NCBI GenBank assembly: GCA_019752835.1
Contig: JAIELR010000089.1
Location: forward strand, 1 to 13,320
DNA length: 13,320 nt
Source of the DNA: Gammaproteobacteria bacterium
Lineage (GTDB): Bacteria; Pseudomonadota; Gammaproteobacteria; UBA1113
Reading direction: 5' to 3'
How positions within the stretch are numbered: position 1 is the first letter of the stretch; every line of letters starts with the position of its first letter. The notes below the pieces were generated by a model. The model searched no databases, was not told the origin of the DNA, and was given only the letters and a program-made list of their open reading frames with translations. Made by a program: the position numbers and the translations under genes. Positions 1 to 7,394 of this stretch are shown in pieces.

Positions 1-1665
1 CTCTGCCGTTTCTCTCAATTTCCGCCGCAAAATTTTACCCACATTGTTCTTGGGTAATTCATCACAAAACTCTATTGATTTCGGCACTTTATACCCCGTC
101 AAATATTGATGGCAAAAATGAATAATGTCCGCTGCCTGTAAATCAGGATCTTTTTTGACGATAAACGCTTTAACACTCTCCCCCGAGCTCGGATGAGGAA
201 CACCGACGACGGCAACCTCTAATACGCCGGGGTGTTGTGCGATGACATCCTCTACCTCATTCGGATAAACATTGAAACCTGAAACAAGGATCATGTCTTT
301 TTTGCGTTCCTTGAGATATAAAAAACCCAATTCGTCCATTGAAGCAACATCACCCGTTCGCAAAAAACCATCAGGCATCATCACTTTTTTGGTTTCTTCG
401 GGTTGATTCCAATAACCTCGCATAACCTGTGGTCCACGAACGCAGAGCTCTCCCATTTCACCAAAGGAAACTTCATTACCGTCATCGTCACGAAGGCTTA
501 TTTCTGTGGAGGGAACTGGAAGACCAATAGAACCATTAAAAGCGTTCATATTAAGTGGATTAATGCTTACGGCTGGCGAGGTTTCTGTGAGTCCATAGGC
601 TTCGAGCAAGGGCTTACCCGTAACCGCAAACCATCGCTGAGCAACATTGCGTTGCACCGCCATACCGCCACCCAAGGCTAATTTAAGATGGGTAAAATCC
701 AGGGCCGCGAAATTTCGATTATTAAGCATGGCATTAAACAACGTATTAACGCCCGTAATGGCTGTAAATTGGTAATGACTCAACTCTTTAACAAAACCAC
801 GAATATCACGAGGATTTGTAATCAATACATTTTGCGCCCCATATTTTATAAAGGTCCAGCAATTCGCCGTCAAAGAGAAAATATGGTACAGCGGCAGCGC
901 AGTAATGATAATTTCCTTACCCGATGTCAAAAAAGGACCTACCCACGCGCTCGCCTGTTCTAAATTGGCCACCATATTACGGTGCGTCAATACAGCGCCC
1001 TTTGCAATGCCCGTGGTACCGCCAGTATATTGCAAAAAAGCAACATCATCGCCACGCAAAATCACGGGATTGGGTAAATGGCTAGCGCCGATCTCCATGG
1101 CTTGCGTAAACGTATACGCATCCGAGATATCCCATGCAGGAACCATTCTTTTGAGGTATTTGACGGCACTATTAACGACAAACCGCTCAAGTGTGGAGTA
1201 TAAATCACCAACTTCTGTGACAATAACATGCTTAACGGCTGTTTCAGGTAATATTTCTTGCAATATATGGGCAAAATTCGCCAGGATCACGACCACCGTT
1301 GCCCCTGAATCGCGCAATTGATGAGCCATTTCACGCCCGGTATAAAGCGGATTGACATTCACAACCGTCATCCCTGCCGTAAACGCGCCAAGCATTACCA
1401 CGGGATATTGCAGTAAATTGGGCATAATAATAGCTATTCGGTCTGCTGTTTCACAATGTAACTGTTTTTGTAAAAAACCAGCAAACTCATAGGCGCGTGA
1501 CCTTAATTCGTTATAGGTTAACGTTGCGTGCCTGTTCGTAAACGCTGGCCTATCGCCAAATTGTGCACAAGCATCCTCAAACAGAGCACTTAACGAGGTA
1601 TATCTGTCCGGATTAATCTCGGCAGGAACCCCCGCTGGATAACTTTTTAACCAAATTTTTTCCAC
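1..1665 (-). CDS. fadD: Long-chain-fatty-acid--CoA ligase, 3' end cut by window edge
   Basis: FadD activates free fatty acids to acyl-CoA through an acyl-adenylate, at the inner face of the membrane, for beta-oxidation or phospholipid use. The reading frame is open for 555 codons from a GTG at 1665-1663 to base 1, and the family is about 560 residues, so only the last few residues should lie outside. The adenylate-forming motifs are all present: the P-loop [11 protein letters not shown] at about residues 213-223, YGLTET near residue 358, a TGD motif about 40 residues before [11 protein letters not shown], and the [10 protein letters not shown] signature at the window edge. No ATG is available upstream, and an AAGGAAG Shine-Dalgarno lies 9 bases before the GTG, which fixes the start. 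It is divergent from minC. No frameshift is seen; the frame reads through the T-run near 930 as GPFLTSGKE. Confidence 0.95.
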   Translation of the reverse strand, partial: MEKIWLKSYPAGVPAEINPDRYTSLSALFEDACAQFGDRPAFTNRHATLTYNELRSRAYEFAGFLQKQLHCETADRIAIIMPNLLQYPVVMLGAFTAGMTVVNVNPLYTGREMAHQLRDSGATVVVILANFAHILQEILPETAVKHVIVTEVGDLYSTLERFVVNSAVKYLKRMVPAWDISDAYTFTQAMEIGASHLPNPVILRGDDVAFLQYTGGTTGIAKGAVLTHRNMVANLEQASAWVGPFLTSGKEIIITALPLYHIFSLTANCWTFIKYGAQNVLITNPRDIRGFVKELSHYQFTAITGVNTLFNAMLNNRNFAALDFTHLKLALGGGMAVQRNVAQRWFAVTGKPLLEAYGLTETSPAVSINPLNMNAFNGSIGLPVPSTEISLRDDDGNEVSFGEMGELCVRGPQVMRGYWNQPEETKKVMMPDGFLRTGDVASMDELGFLYLKERKKDMILVSGFNVYPNEVEDVIAQHPGVLEVAVVGVPHPSSGESVKAFIVKKDPDLQAADIIHFCHQYLTGYKVPKSIEFCDELPKNNVGKILRRKLRETAE

Positions 1666-1668
1666 TGT

Positions 1669-1698
1669 TTGCCGCTTCCTTTTGAATGAGTATATAAT
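1669..1698 (+). promoter_or_regulatory. Putative sigma70 promoter of the minC-hisC-phhAB operon
   Basis: A perfect TATAAT is at 1693-1698, with TTGCCG (4 of 6 to TTGACA) at 1669-1674 and an 18-base spacer. It would start transcription about 30 bases upstream of the minC ATG. It overlaps the start region of fadD on the other strand. Assigned by inspection only. Confidence 0.45.
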
Positions 1699-1717
1699 CG
1701 GTAATACTAACGTTAAA
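1689..1717 (-). promoter_or_regulatory. Possible divergent fadD promoter
   Basis: On the minus strand TATACT (bases 1694-1689) is preceded by TTAACG with a 16-base spacer. It is a weaker match than the minC promoter and overlaps it back to back. No FadR-like operator was recognised. Confidence 0.28.
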
Positions 1718-1737
1718 ACAGAGAGAGTGAAAGAGGC

Positions 1738-2472
1738 ATGGAAACGAAATCAAAGACTCAAGAGATAAATGCGATCCAATTCAAAGCGAGAATGTGTTCA
1801 CTCACCGTTTTGCATGTATATAGCAGTAACTTAGAGGCCATAGAGGCCCAAATAAATCAATTGGTCAGGCAGGCCCCTAAAATGTTTTGTTCAACGCCGA
1901 TCGTAATTGATTTAGAATTTGAACGTCAAACTGAAACGCCCATCGCCTTCCCCGCACTGATCAAACTACTCCGCAAATTTCAGATGGTTCCCGCCGCAAT
2001 AACGAATGGCACCCCGGAACAAGAACAAATGGCACTCAAAGCAGGATTGGCCATACTCCCTGTTGCGAAGCATGCAGCAACAGAAACCGCTGCTGTCAGT
2101 CAAGGAGCCGCAAAATCTAAAGCAAAGGCACCTAATACAAAATTAGCCAATACTAAAGTCATTAATCAACCGGTGCGCTCTGGTCAACAAATCTATGCCA
2201 AAGATGCCGATTTGATTATTTTAGCTAGCGTCAGTCATGGCGCTGAAATTATTGCTGATGGAAATATCCACGTTTATGGTGCCTTACATGGAAGAGCCAT
2301 TGCCGGCGCGTCTGGCGATTTGAATGCCCGCATTTTTTGTACAAAACTAGATGCTGAACTTGTTTCCATCGCTGGAATTTATTCGCTCAGTGACGATTAT
2401 GTCAATAAAAAGTTTGAAACACCCATGCAAATTTTTCTCGAAAACAATCATCTCTTGATGCTGGAGCTCTAA
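1738..2472 (+). CDS. minC: Septum site-determining protein MinC
   Basis: MinC blocks FtsZ ring assembly away from midcell and is carried to the membrane by MinD. The 244-residue product has the expected two parts. The N-terminal FtsZ-inhibiting domain covers about residues 10-108. An Ala/Lys-rich linker (about 112-143) leads to the C-terminal beta-helical domain (about 146-244), which carries the typical [32 protein letters not shown] and ELVSIAGIY motifs used for dimerisation and MinD binding. The ATG at 1738 is preceded by a purine-rich GAGAGAG about 10 bases away. hisC follows after a single base, so the two are probably translationally coupled. MinC is usually followed by minD and minE; here neither is adjacent. 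Confidence 0.95.
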   Translation: METKSKTQEINAIQFKARMCSLTVLHVYSSNLEAIEAQINQLVRQAPKMFCSTPIVIDLEFERQTETPIAFPALIKLLRKFQMVPAAITNGTPEQEQMALKAGLAILPVAKHAATETAAVSQGAAKSKAKAPNTKLANTKVINQPVRSGQQIYAKDADLIILASVSHGAEIIADGNIHVYGALHGRAIAGASGDLNARIFCTKLDAELVSIAGIYSLSDDYVNKKFETPMQIFLENNHLLMLEL

Positions 2473-2473
2473 A

Positions 2474-3577
2474 ATGCCTATCTCTTTTTTAGATCTTGCC
2501 AATCCAGAGATCCTTGAAATAGCGCCCTATCAACCTGGCAAGCCAATCAGTGAGGTACAACGAGAATTAGGCATCAAAAATGTCATTAAACTCGCTAGCA
2601 ATGAAAATCCCTTGGGCCCCAGTCCAAAAGCCTTAAGTGCGATTAATCAGGCACTATCTGACTTGGCCCTTTATCCTGACTCAAATGGCTATGAATTAAA
2701 GCAAGCCATTGCCCAGAAATGGCAAATCCAGCCAAACCAAATTACCTTGGGCGCAGGTTCTGAGGCTTTATTTGTATTGATTGGTCAAGCCTTTGTCAAA
2801 TCGGGACAAGAAGTGCTGGTTTCACAATATGGATTTGCAACCTTTGCCATTGCCACCCATATTTTTCAGGGAAAACTGATCACGATACCTGCGAACCATT
2901 GGGGGCATGATCTCGAGGCAACACTCAAGGCTGTCACAGCACAGACTCGATTAATTTTTCTGGCTAATCCAAACAATCCTACCGCAGCTTGGCACGATCA
3001 TGCCAGTTTGGTCGATTTTTTTGAGCGTCTGCCACCCCATATTATTGTGGTTCTTGACGAAGCTTATGCTGAATTTATGACGCATGAAAAAAATTATCCT
3101 AATAGCAGACAATTATTAACCGCCTATCCCAATATTATCATCACTCGAACGTTTTCAAAATTGCACGGCTTGGCGGGCCTGCGTATTGGTTATGCCGTCA
3201 GCCATCCTGCAGCCGCCGAGATATTGAACCGCGTGAGGCTTCCTTTTAATGTAGGTTCGCTCTCAATGAGCGCGGCACTAGCAGCGTTGGATGATAATGA
3301 ACACATAGCCGCAACCCTTAAGCTGGCACGCGAGGGTCTTGCGTACTTTGAACAAGCATTTAACGAAATGCAGATAAAATTTTTGCCACCGGCCGGTAAT
3401 TTCATTACAATCGATCTTGAGCGTAACGCGATGCCCGTGTACGAATCATTATTGCATGAAGGTATTATCGTGCGACCCTTGGCAGCCAATTATGGTTTGC
3501 CTAATTTTTTACGAATAAGTGTTGGTACCATGGAGCAAAATCAACGCCTTACTAAGAGTCTATGTAGCATTGCTTAG
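2474..3577 (+). CDS. hisC: Histidinol-phosphate / aromatic aminotransferase (HisC2-like)
   Basis: This is a PLP-dependent fold-type I aminotransferase of 367 residues, the usual HisC length. The opening region with IAPYQPGKP and KLASNENPLGPSP is typical of HisC. ANPNNPT (164-170), LDEAYAEF (194-201, PLP-contacting Asp195 and Tyr198) and TRTFSKLHGLAGLRIGY (224-240) supply the cofactor site, with Lys229 as the predicted Schiff-base lysine and Arg237 for the substrate carboxylate. HisC converts imidazole-acetol phosphate to histidinol phosphate with glutamate. Members of this family also transaminate tyrosine and phenylalanine. No his genes are nearby, while phhA starts 10 bases downstream, so a role in aromatic amino acid turnover is plausible (inference). 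The ATG lies 1 base after the minC stop, with GGAG inside the end of minC as ribosome binding site. Confidence 0.88.
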   Translation: MPISFLDLANPEILEIAPYQPGKPISEVQRELGIKNVIKLASNENPLGPSPKALSAINQALSDLALYPDSNGYELKQAIAQKWQIQPNQITLGAGSEALFVLIGQAFVKSGQEVLVSQYGFATFAIATHIFQGKLITIPANHWGHDLEATLKAVTAQTRLIFLANPNNPTAAWHDHASLVDFFERLPPHIIVVLDEAYAEFMTHEKNYPNSRQLLTAYPNIIITRTFSKLHGLAGLRIGYAVSHPAAAEILNRVRLPFNVGSLSMSAALAALDDNEHIAATLKLAREGLAYFEQAFNEMQIKFLPPAGNFITIDLERNAMPVYESLLHEGIIVRPLAANYGLPNFLRISVGTMEQNQRLTKSLCSIA

Positions 3578-3587
3578 GAAAAATAAT

Positions 3588-4388
3588 ATGACAAAATATA
3601 TCGCAAAAATCCCCAATGAACAGGGTTTCATTGATTATACTGAAGAAGAAAATCAAGTCTGGCACGATTTGTTCGAACGGCAACAAAAAATCATTCAAAA
3701 CCGTGCAAGTGATGAATTCATTGAAGGTATTCATTTGTTAGGTATGGCATCTGACCATATTCCACAAATTCCTGATATGAATGCGGCTTTAAAGAAAGCG
3801 ACGGGTTGGCAGGTTCACCCCGTAGCGGCACTTATATCAAATGAAGAGTTTTTTGGCTTGCTGACTGAGAAAAAATTTCCAGCGGCCACCTTTATTCGAC
3901 GTCGTGATGAATTAGATTATTTACAAGAGCCTGACATTTTTCACGAATTTTTCGGGCATTGTCCTATGTTAACGAATCAAAGTTATGCCGATTTCACCCA
4001 AATTTATGCTCGAAAAACGCTTGAAGCAAGGCCAGAGGATCGTCCTTATTTAGCAAGGCTTTATTGGTTTACCATTGAGTTTGGTTTGGTCAATACGAGC
4101 AATGGCCTACGTATTTATGGCGGTGGCATTTTATCGTCTAAAGAAGAAACTATTTACTCTTTAGAAAGTCCGATTCCATTGCGGTTACCATTAGGCAATG
4201 GTCTTGATGCTCTGCGAACACCTTATCGAATCGATATATTGCAACCCATTTACTATGTGCTTGGCCATCCTGACGAGTTATTTAACCTTGTAAATGATGA
4301 TTTATTTGATACGATACATAAAGCACAAGACCTAGGTGATTTTCCGCCTCGCTTTGACCCCACCGATATGGAAACCTACTCATGTTAA
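3588..4388 (+). CDS. phhA: Phenylalanine 4-hydroxylase
   Basis: This cytoplasmic non-haem iron monooxygenase turns phenylalanine into tyrosine with O2 and tetrahydropterin. The 266-residue product matches the short, single-domain bacterial enzymes (about 260-300 residues) and lacks the regulatory ACT domain of animals. The iron-binding facial triad is visible: His119 and His124 in PDIFHEFFGHCPML, and Glu164 in FTIEFGLVN. The start is taken as the ATG at 3588, with AGGAA seven bases upstream and 10 bases after the hisC stop. An in-frame ATG at 3519 lies inside hisC and would add 23 unrelated residues. The gene overlaps phhB by 7 bases. In relatives PhhA supports tyrosine supply, phenylalanine breakdown and, in Legionella, pyomelanin formation; which applies here is not shown. 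Confidence 0.96.
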   Translation: MTKYIAKIPNEQGFIDYTEEENQVWHDLFERQQKIIQNRASDEFIEGIHLLGMASDHIPQIPDMNAALKKATGWQVHPVAALISNEEFFGLLTEKKFPAATFIRRRDELDYLQEPDIFHEFFGHCPMLTNQSYADFTQIYARKTLEARPEDRPYLARLYWFTIEFGLVNTSNGLRIYGGGILSSKEETIYSLESPIPLRLPLGNGLDALRTPYRIDILQPIYYVLGHPDELFNLVNDDLFDTIHKAQDLGDFPPRFDPTDMETYSC

Positions 4389-4711
4389 TTAAATTATCGT
4401 GTAAATCCATTCCCGAAGGTTCACCGGCATTACGTGAAGAAGAACTTGCAGCGTTACTGCCGCAAGTTCCCAATTGGCATATTTCGCCCGACGATAAAAA
4501 ACTTAAAGCGGCTTTTCAATTCAATAATTATTATGAAACCATGGCTTTCGTTAACGCAGTCGCGTGGATTGCGCATCAAGAAGATCATCATCCAGAGTTG
4601 ATAGTCACGTATAATCAATGCAAAATCGCTTATGATACGCATACCGTGAAAGGGCTGAGTCAGAATGATTTTATTTGCGCTGCGAAGATTGATCAGTTAA
4701 GACCACTGTAA
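4382..4711 (+). CDS. phhB: Pterin-4a-carbinolamine dehydratase
   Basis: PhhB dehydrates the 4a-hydroxy-tetrahydropterin released by PhhA, so that the quinonoid dihydropterin can be reduced and re-used. The 109-residue product is of normal length and has the family signature ED-HHP (His69, His70, Pro71) followed by Tyr77 and the conserved His87 in THTVKGLS, ending with a D at residue 104. The ATG at 4382 lies inside the last codons of phhA, with the sequence ATGTTAA shared by the two genes, so translation is very likely coupled. It is the last gene of the minC-hisC-phhA-phhB run; a new promoter begins 16 bases after its stop codon. Confidence 0.94.
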   Translation: MLIKLSCKSIPEGSPALREEELAALLPQVPNWHISPDDKKLKAAFQFNNYYETMAFVNAVAWIAHQEDHHPELIVTYNQCKIAYDTHTVKGLSQNDFICAAKIDQLRPL

Positions 4712-4726
4712 TTTGTTGCGCACTCT

Positions 4727-4755
4727 TTGACTTTTTCAAAAAATGCCCATATAAT
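4727..4755 (+). promoter_or_regulatory. Promoter of the toxin-antitoxin operon
   Basis: TTGACT (4727-4732) and a perfect TATAAT (4750-4755) are separated by exactly 17 bases. This is the best sigma70 match in the window. Transcription would begin within the palindrome that follows, and the antitoxin ATG is at 4789. Confidence 0.8.
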
Positions 4756-4771
4756 AATGACCATAGTCATT
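4756..4771 (+). promoter_or_regulatory. Palindromic operator candidate 1 of the toxin-antitoxin operon
   Basis: AATGAC-CATA-GTCATT is a perfect inverted repeat with 6-base arms and a 4-base centre, starting directly after the -10 box and covering the expected start of transcription. Phd/YefM antitoxins repress their own operons by binding such palindromes, so this is the likely operator (inference from family). Confidence 0.6.
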
Positions 4772-4789
4772 TAATAAAGGCCTTTATTA
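4772..4789 (+). promoter_or_regulatory. 18-bp perfect palindrome over the antitoxin ribosome binding site
   Basis: TAATAAAGGCCTTTATTA is a perfect uninterrupted palindrome that includes the AAAGG ribosome binding site and ends on the A of the antitoxin ATG. It could be a second operator. In RNA its arms have no loop between them, so a folded hairpin would need to open the centre. Confidence 0.5.
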
Positions 4790-5019
4790 TGCTAAAAGTT
4801 TCCGCTTCTGATTTTAAAGCGCATTGTTTACAATACATGGCATTAACCCAGAACCAGCATGAAATTGTCATTATTACTAAACACGGAACGCCCGTTGCTC
4901 AATTAATTCCTTTTCAGGAGCAATTGCCCTCACCTATATTTGGTCGCATGCAGGGCACTATTGAAATCCACGATGATATTATTCAACCTATTGATGTTGA
5001 TTGGGATATGACTGAGTGA
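4789..5019 (+). CDS. Type II antitoxin, Phd/YefM family
   Basis: This 76-residue protein starts like Phd/YefM antitoxins: a short strand and helix (KVSASDFKAHCLQYM), then a strand pair (HEIVIITKHGTPVAQLIPF, about 24-42). That is the DNA-binding dimer fold which represses the operon. The acidic tail (about 56-76, rich in Asp, Glu and Ile) is the part expected to wrap the toxin and block its active site. The gene directly precedes a PIN-domain toxin and overlaps it by four bases (GTGA), the normal arrangement for these pairs. Two palindromes just upstream suggest autoregulation. The pairing with a PIN toxin is seen widely in plasmids and accessory regions. Confidence 0.85.
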   Translation: MLKVSASDFKAHCLQYMALTQNQHEIVIITKHGTPVAQLIPFQEQLPSPIFGRMQGTIEIHDDIIQPIDVDWDMTE

Positions 5020-5429
5020 AACTATTACTGCTTGATACTCATATATTTTTATGGCTAATGGGTGGCGACTTATCACTGAGTGATGAAGTAAAAAATAAAA
5101 TCACACAGGCGGCTAAAACAAATACCTTAGCAATAAGTGCGATTTCTCTATGGGAAATTGCAATGTTGGCAAATAGACAGCGTATCACCCTGCATCAACC
5201 GGTTCGAGATTGGATCCATGATGCACTCAAAACACCAGGCTTAACCTTGTTGGACTTAAGCCCAGATATATTATGTGAAAGTACCGCGCTTCCAGGAGAG
5301 CTACATAAAGATCCTGCCAATCGAATGATCATTGCCACTGCACGTATACACCATGCATTATTGTTAACACGCGATGATAATATCCTACGCTATGCGAACC
5401 AAGGTTATTTAGCAGCTGTACGTAGTTAA
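5016..5429 (+). CDS. vapC: PIN-domain ribonuclease toxin (VapC type)
   Basis: This 137-residue single PIN domain should cut RNA with Mg2+ when not neutralised by the upstream antitoxin. The opening LLLLDTHIFLWLM is typical of the Sll0205-like PIN subgroup that pairs with Phd/YefM antitoxins. The acidic metal-binding residues are all present: Asp7, Glu47 in SLWEIAML, Asp99 in KDPANRMIIATAR, and Asp120 in LLTRDDNIL. The toxin therefore looks intact. The start is GTG at 5016, overlapping the antitoxin stop (GTGA), which supports coupled translation and a low toxin yield. The RNA target cannot be told from sequence. No clear terminator follows. Confidence 0.88.
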   Translation: MKLLLLDTHIFLWLMGGDLSLSDEVKNKITQAAKTNTLAISAISLWEIAMLANRQRITLHQPVRDWIHDALKTPGLTLLDLSPDILCESTALPGELHKDPANRMIIATARIHHALLLTRDDNILRYANQGYLAAVRS

Positions 5430-5556
5430 AAAAATTCTCCATTTGTTTGACAAAATTAAGATTCATAACTAAGTTTATGTAGCGATTTTTAAACAAAACC
5501 GTATGCGCGGCTATGGATATTTAATACGTCTCGAAATATTAATTTTGGAGAAAATT

Positions 5557-5928
5557 ATGAATCAAAAAAATAACGCTCGCTCTATCTCGAAACTATATGA
5601 TAACAATGAATCCATCAAAAAATTTAATGAAGCCACTGAAAACTTTTATAAAAGATATCATTGGTTTGAGTTAGGCCGCAATTATCCAGAAATGTCATGG
5701 GATGAAACATTTGAAGAAGAAATAAATAATATCGATCTCCCTAATTTAGATCAAGTGTGCGATATTACTTCCCAAGAAGAAGATAATTTAGAAGAAATTG
5801 ATATCCTAGAAAAATTCTTTTTTGGAGAAGATACCACTGAAGAGGAATATGACTCAGAATTTGAAAATGATGATGACGCAAGCATTGCTGATATTACCGA
5901 TATCTCATGGACCAATTCGATACATTAA
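5557..5928 (+). CDS. Small, strongly acidic protein of unknown function
   Basis: I do not recognise this 123-residue protein. The first 30 residues are polar and mildly basic (MNQKNNARSISKLYDNN). A region with aromatic residues follows (FYKRYHWFELGRNYPEMSWDETF, about 30-52), and from residue 50 on the chain is dominated by Glu and Asp, with several EEE, EED and DDD runs. There is no signal peptide or membrane segment. The ATG at 5557 has TTGGAG seven bases upstream and is preferred over an in-frame ATG at 5503, which has no ribosome binding site. A TTGACA at 5447-5452 may be a -35 box, but no good -10 follows. A strong terminator lies just downstream, so this is a single-gene unit. An acidic inhibitor, nucleic-acid mimic or secreted effector are all possible, none shown. 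Confidence 0.65.
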   Translation: MNQKNNARSISKLYDNNESIKKFNEATENFYKRYHWFELGRNYPEMSWDETFEEEINNIDLPNLDQVCDITSQEEDNLEEIDILEKFFFGEDTTEEEYDSEFENDDDASIADITDISWTNSIH

Positions 5929-5955
5929 TCAAGATAAAAATATTTTAGCCGCCAT

Positions 5956-5996
5956 GCAGTGCAAGCTAATATCGCTTGCACTGCTTTTCTTTTTAT
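5956..5996 (+). terminator. Strong intrinsic terminator after the acidic protein gene
   Basis: A perfect 11-bp stem (GCAGTGCAAGC at 5956-5966 and its complement at 5974-5984) with a 7-base loop is followed by TTTTCTTTTTAT. It lies about 30 bases after the stop codon. An A-rich stretch precedes the stem, but T-richness on the other strand is weaker, so its main direction is rightward. Confidence 0.88.
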
Positions 5997-6010
5997 AAAA
6001 AGGATTATTA

Positions 6011-6181
6011 TTATTCCCAGTAAGGACGTGTACCATAGTACTCACTAATTGACCGACTCCATGTTTGATCTGCCATATCCGGCCAATGGTCTTTATCAAA
6101 CCCTGGTGCATTCTTCAAACTTTCTTTACTTCGATCTAAAATAAAATAGTCATCATCCGATGCATGTCTGAAGAGTCTCGC
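6011..6181 (-). pseudogene. 3' remnant of a PRC-barrel domain protein gene
   Basis: On the minus strand an open stretch of 56 codons ends at TAA (6013-6011). It reads, in part, YFILDRSKESLKNAPGFD, then DHWPDMADQTW and a final EYYGTRPYWE. From recall this matches the conserved C-terminal tail of small PRC-barrel proteins, which normally have about 110-130 residues. The frame is closed by a TAA at 6184-6182 just upstream, has no start codon or ribosome binding site, and the barrel half is missing. The surviving tail is well kept, suggesting recent loss of the 5' part. It lies between two genes of unrelated function. It could instead be a very short protein with an unusual start, which I think unlikely. 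Confidence 0.6.
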
Positions 6182-6183
6182 TT

Positions 6184-6247
6184 ATGAATATTTTTGTTGG
6201 AATTTATATTCATCTTAACCTTAGACTTGATTAAAAAAATATCAAGT
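6184..6247. repeat. Two AT-rich inverted repeats between remnant and ATPase gene
   Basis: ATGAATAT (6184-6191) pairs with ATATTCAT (6206-6213) across 14 bases, and ACTTGAT (6225-6231) pairs with ATCAAGT (6241-6247) across 9 bases. The second is followed on the plus strand by a T-run at 6252-6257. They may act as weak terminators at the 3' end of the ATPase gene, but neither has a T-run on the minus strand. No other feature is seen in 6182-6265. Confidence 0.35.
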
Positions 6248-6265
6248 AAATATTTTTTGCAGTAC

Positions 6266-7372
6266 TCATGCCTGTGCCCAATAAGCTAACACAGGATCAA
6301 TAACTATAATCCGATTGGTTTCGTCTTTTTCAATCAGATCATGTTGATACAATATTTTTAATGAGTCTAGTATACCCTTAGCCGTTAAATTAACGGTATT
6401 AACAAATATTTTCGCCGTAGGCTCTCTAAGTTCAGGATTTCGTGCTATAGCGGCTAATAATTGTCTTTGTTTGGGGCTTAAAAATTCAAGATCTTTTCCA
6501 ACCGAGCTTTGTTCTTCATTACACACTTCTTGCCAGCATCGCGTAACTGCTGATTCATCAGGCAAATCAGGCAATTGAAAGAGTTTGTCACAAAGAATAT
6601 TAAAATAATAAGGATGGCAGGCCGTGTAATTAGTGATCATAGCTAACACATCGCTATTTATTTTGTTTCGCCATTTTTTAAATGCAAATTTATTAACATG
6701 ACGATGATAATGCACTGCGCCAATTTTTTTTACGTGCATTTGATGGCAAAGTTTATAAAAAGGTCTGCTTCTATCATCAAACATCTTGCTTAAAAGATGG
6801 CGGCTGCTACCTGAAAAAATAAATGTTATATTTTGAGTTTTTTGTGCGATGAAACGTAAATCTGCTTCAAATTCATCACGAATATCACTATCAACAATAG
6901 TTTGCATTTCATCTACAAAAAGAATAACTGTTTTTTTTTGCTTAATTAAAAATTGATCAAGCCCTTCTAAAAGTAATTTTAACGATTGTTTTTTTTCATT
7001 TTGTGGTGTCAGTGAAAATTCAACACCTGTTTTTCCCCATATTAAGGCTATTTTTATATGTTTCAGAAAGGAACCAATAATTTTGAGTGCCTTTTGTGTA
7101 GGCTTGATTAAACATGATATCAATCCACTTATTTGTTCATAAAAAGAATAAATTATTTCATCTTTATTATATTTCATAAAAAGATCAATATGGGCATATA
7201 ATTGCTTTTCTTGTTCAATAGCCTTGATTGCCAAGCTAGTCTTTCCATAACGTCTGGGAGAAATTAACACGGTATGTGTAAAATTATTGAGATTATGAGA
7301 CAGCTGTTTAAGCTCGATTTCGCGATTACAAAAACCCTCTCCTAAAGCTAAACCTCGATTAAATGTTCTCAT
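6266..7372 (-). CDS. P-loop ATPase of the archaeal-ATPase (ATPase_2) family with winged-helix tail
   Basis: The 368-residue product has a single STAND/AAA-like ATPase domain. After an N-terminal FNRGLALGEGFCNREIEL segment comes the Walker A motif SPRRYGKTSL (38-47) and Walker B VILFVDEMQ (149-157, Asp154 and Glu155). A sensor-like FIFSGSS lies at 184-190, followed by the RPFYKL segment common in this family. The last ~85 residues (LSPKQRQLLAAIA onward, ending DPVLAYWAQ) fit a winged-helix domain. The start is the ATG at 7372, seven bases after TTGGAG; a GTG seven codons upstream would overlap that site. The target of the ATPase is unknown; relatives often lie in accessory regions. A tandem 32-bp repeat sits just upstream and may regulate it. 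The gene is AT-rich with long T/A runs, unlike the holB-acpP cluster. Confidence 0.8.
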   Translation of the reverse strand: MRTFNRGLALGEGFCNREIELKQLSHNLNNFTHTVLISPRRYGKTSLAIKAIEQEKQLYAHIDLFMKYNKDEIIYSFYEQISGLISCLIKPTQKALKIIGSFLKHIKIALIWGKTGVEFSLTPQNEKKQSLKLLLEGLDQFLIKQKKTVILFVDEMQTIVDSDIRDEFEADLRFIAQKTQNITFIFSGSSRHLLSKMFDDRSRPFYKLCHQMHVKKIGAVHYHRHVNKFAFKKWRNKINSDVLAMITNYTACHPYYFNILCDKLFQLPDLPDESAVTRCWQEVCNEEQSSVGKDLEFLSPKQRQLLAAIARNPELREPTAKIFVNTVNLTAKGILDSLKILYQHDLIEKDETNRIIVIDPVLAYWAQA

Positions 7373-7394
7373 TTCGCATCTCCAATATAGCACT

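Noticed and set aside
900..960. Possible frameshift in fadD at a run of six A (T on the coding strand)
   Set aside because: Careful codon reading through [19 protein letters not shown] is in frame and matches the family on both sides; the gene is intact to the window edge.
403..1321. Several plus-strand open frames opposite fadD
   Set aside because: They are antisense to a clearly recognisable gene, lack family likeness and overlap one another.
5447..5475. Perfect TTGACA as a promoter for the acidic protein gene
   Set aside because: No -10 box better than 3 of 6 (TAAGTT) lies at 16-18 bases, so it is mentioned with the gene but not called as a promoter.
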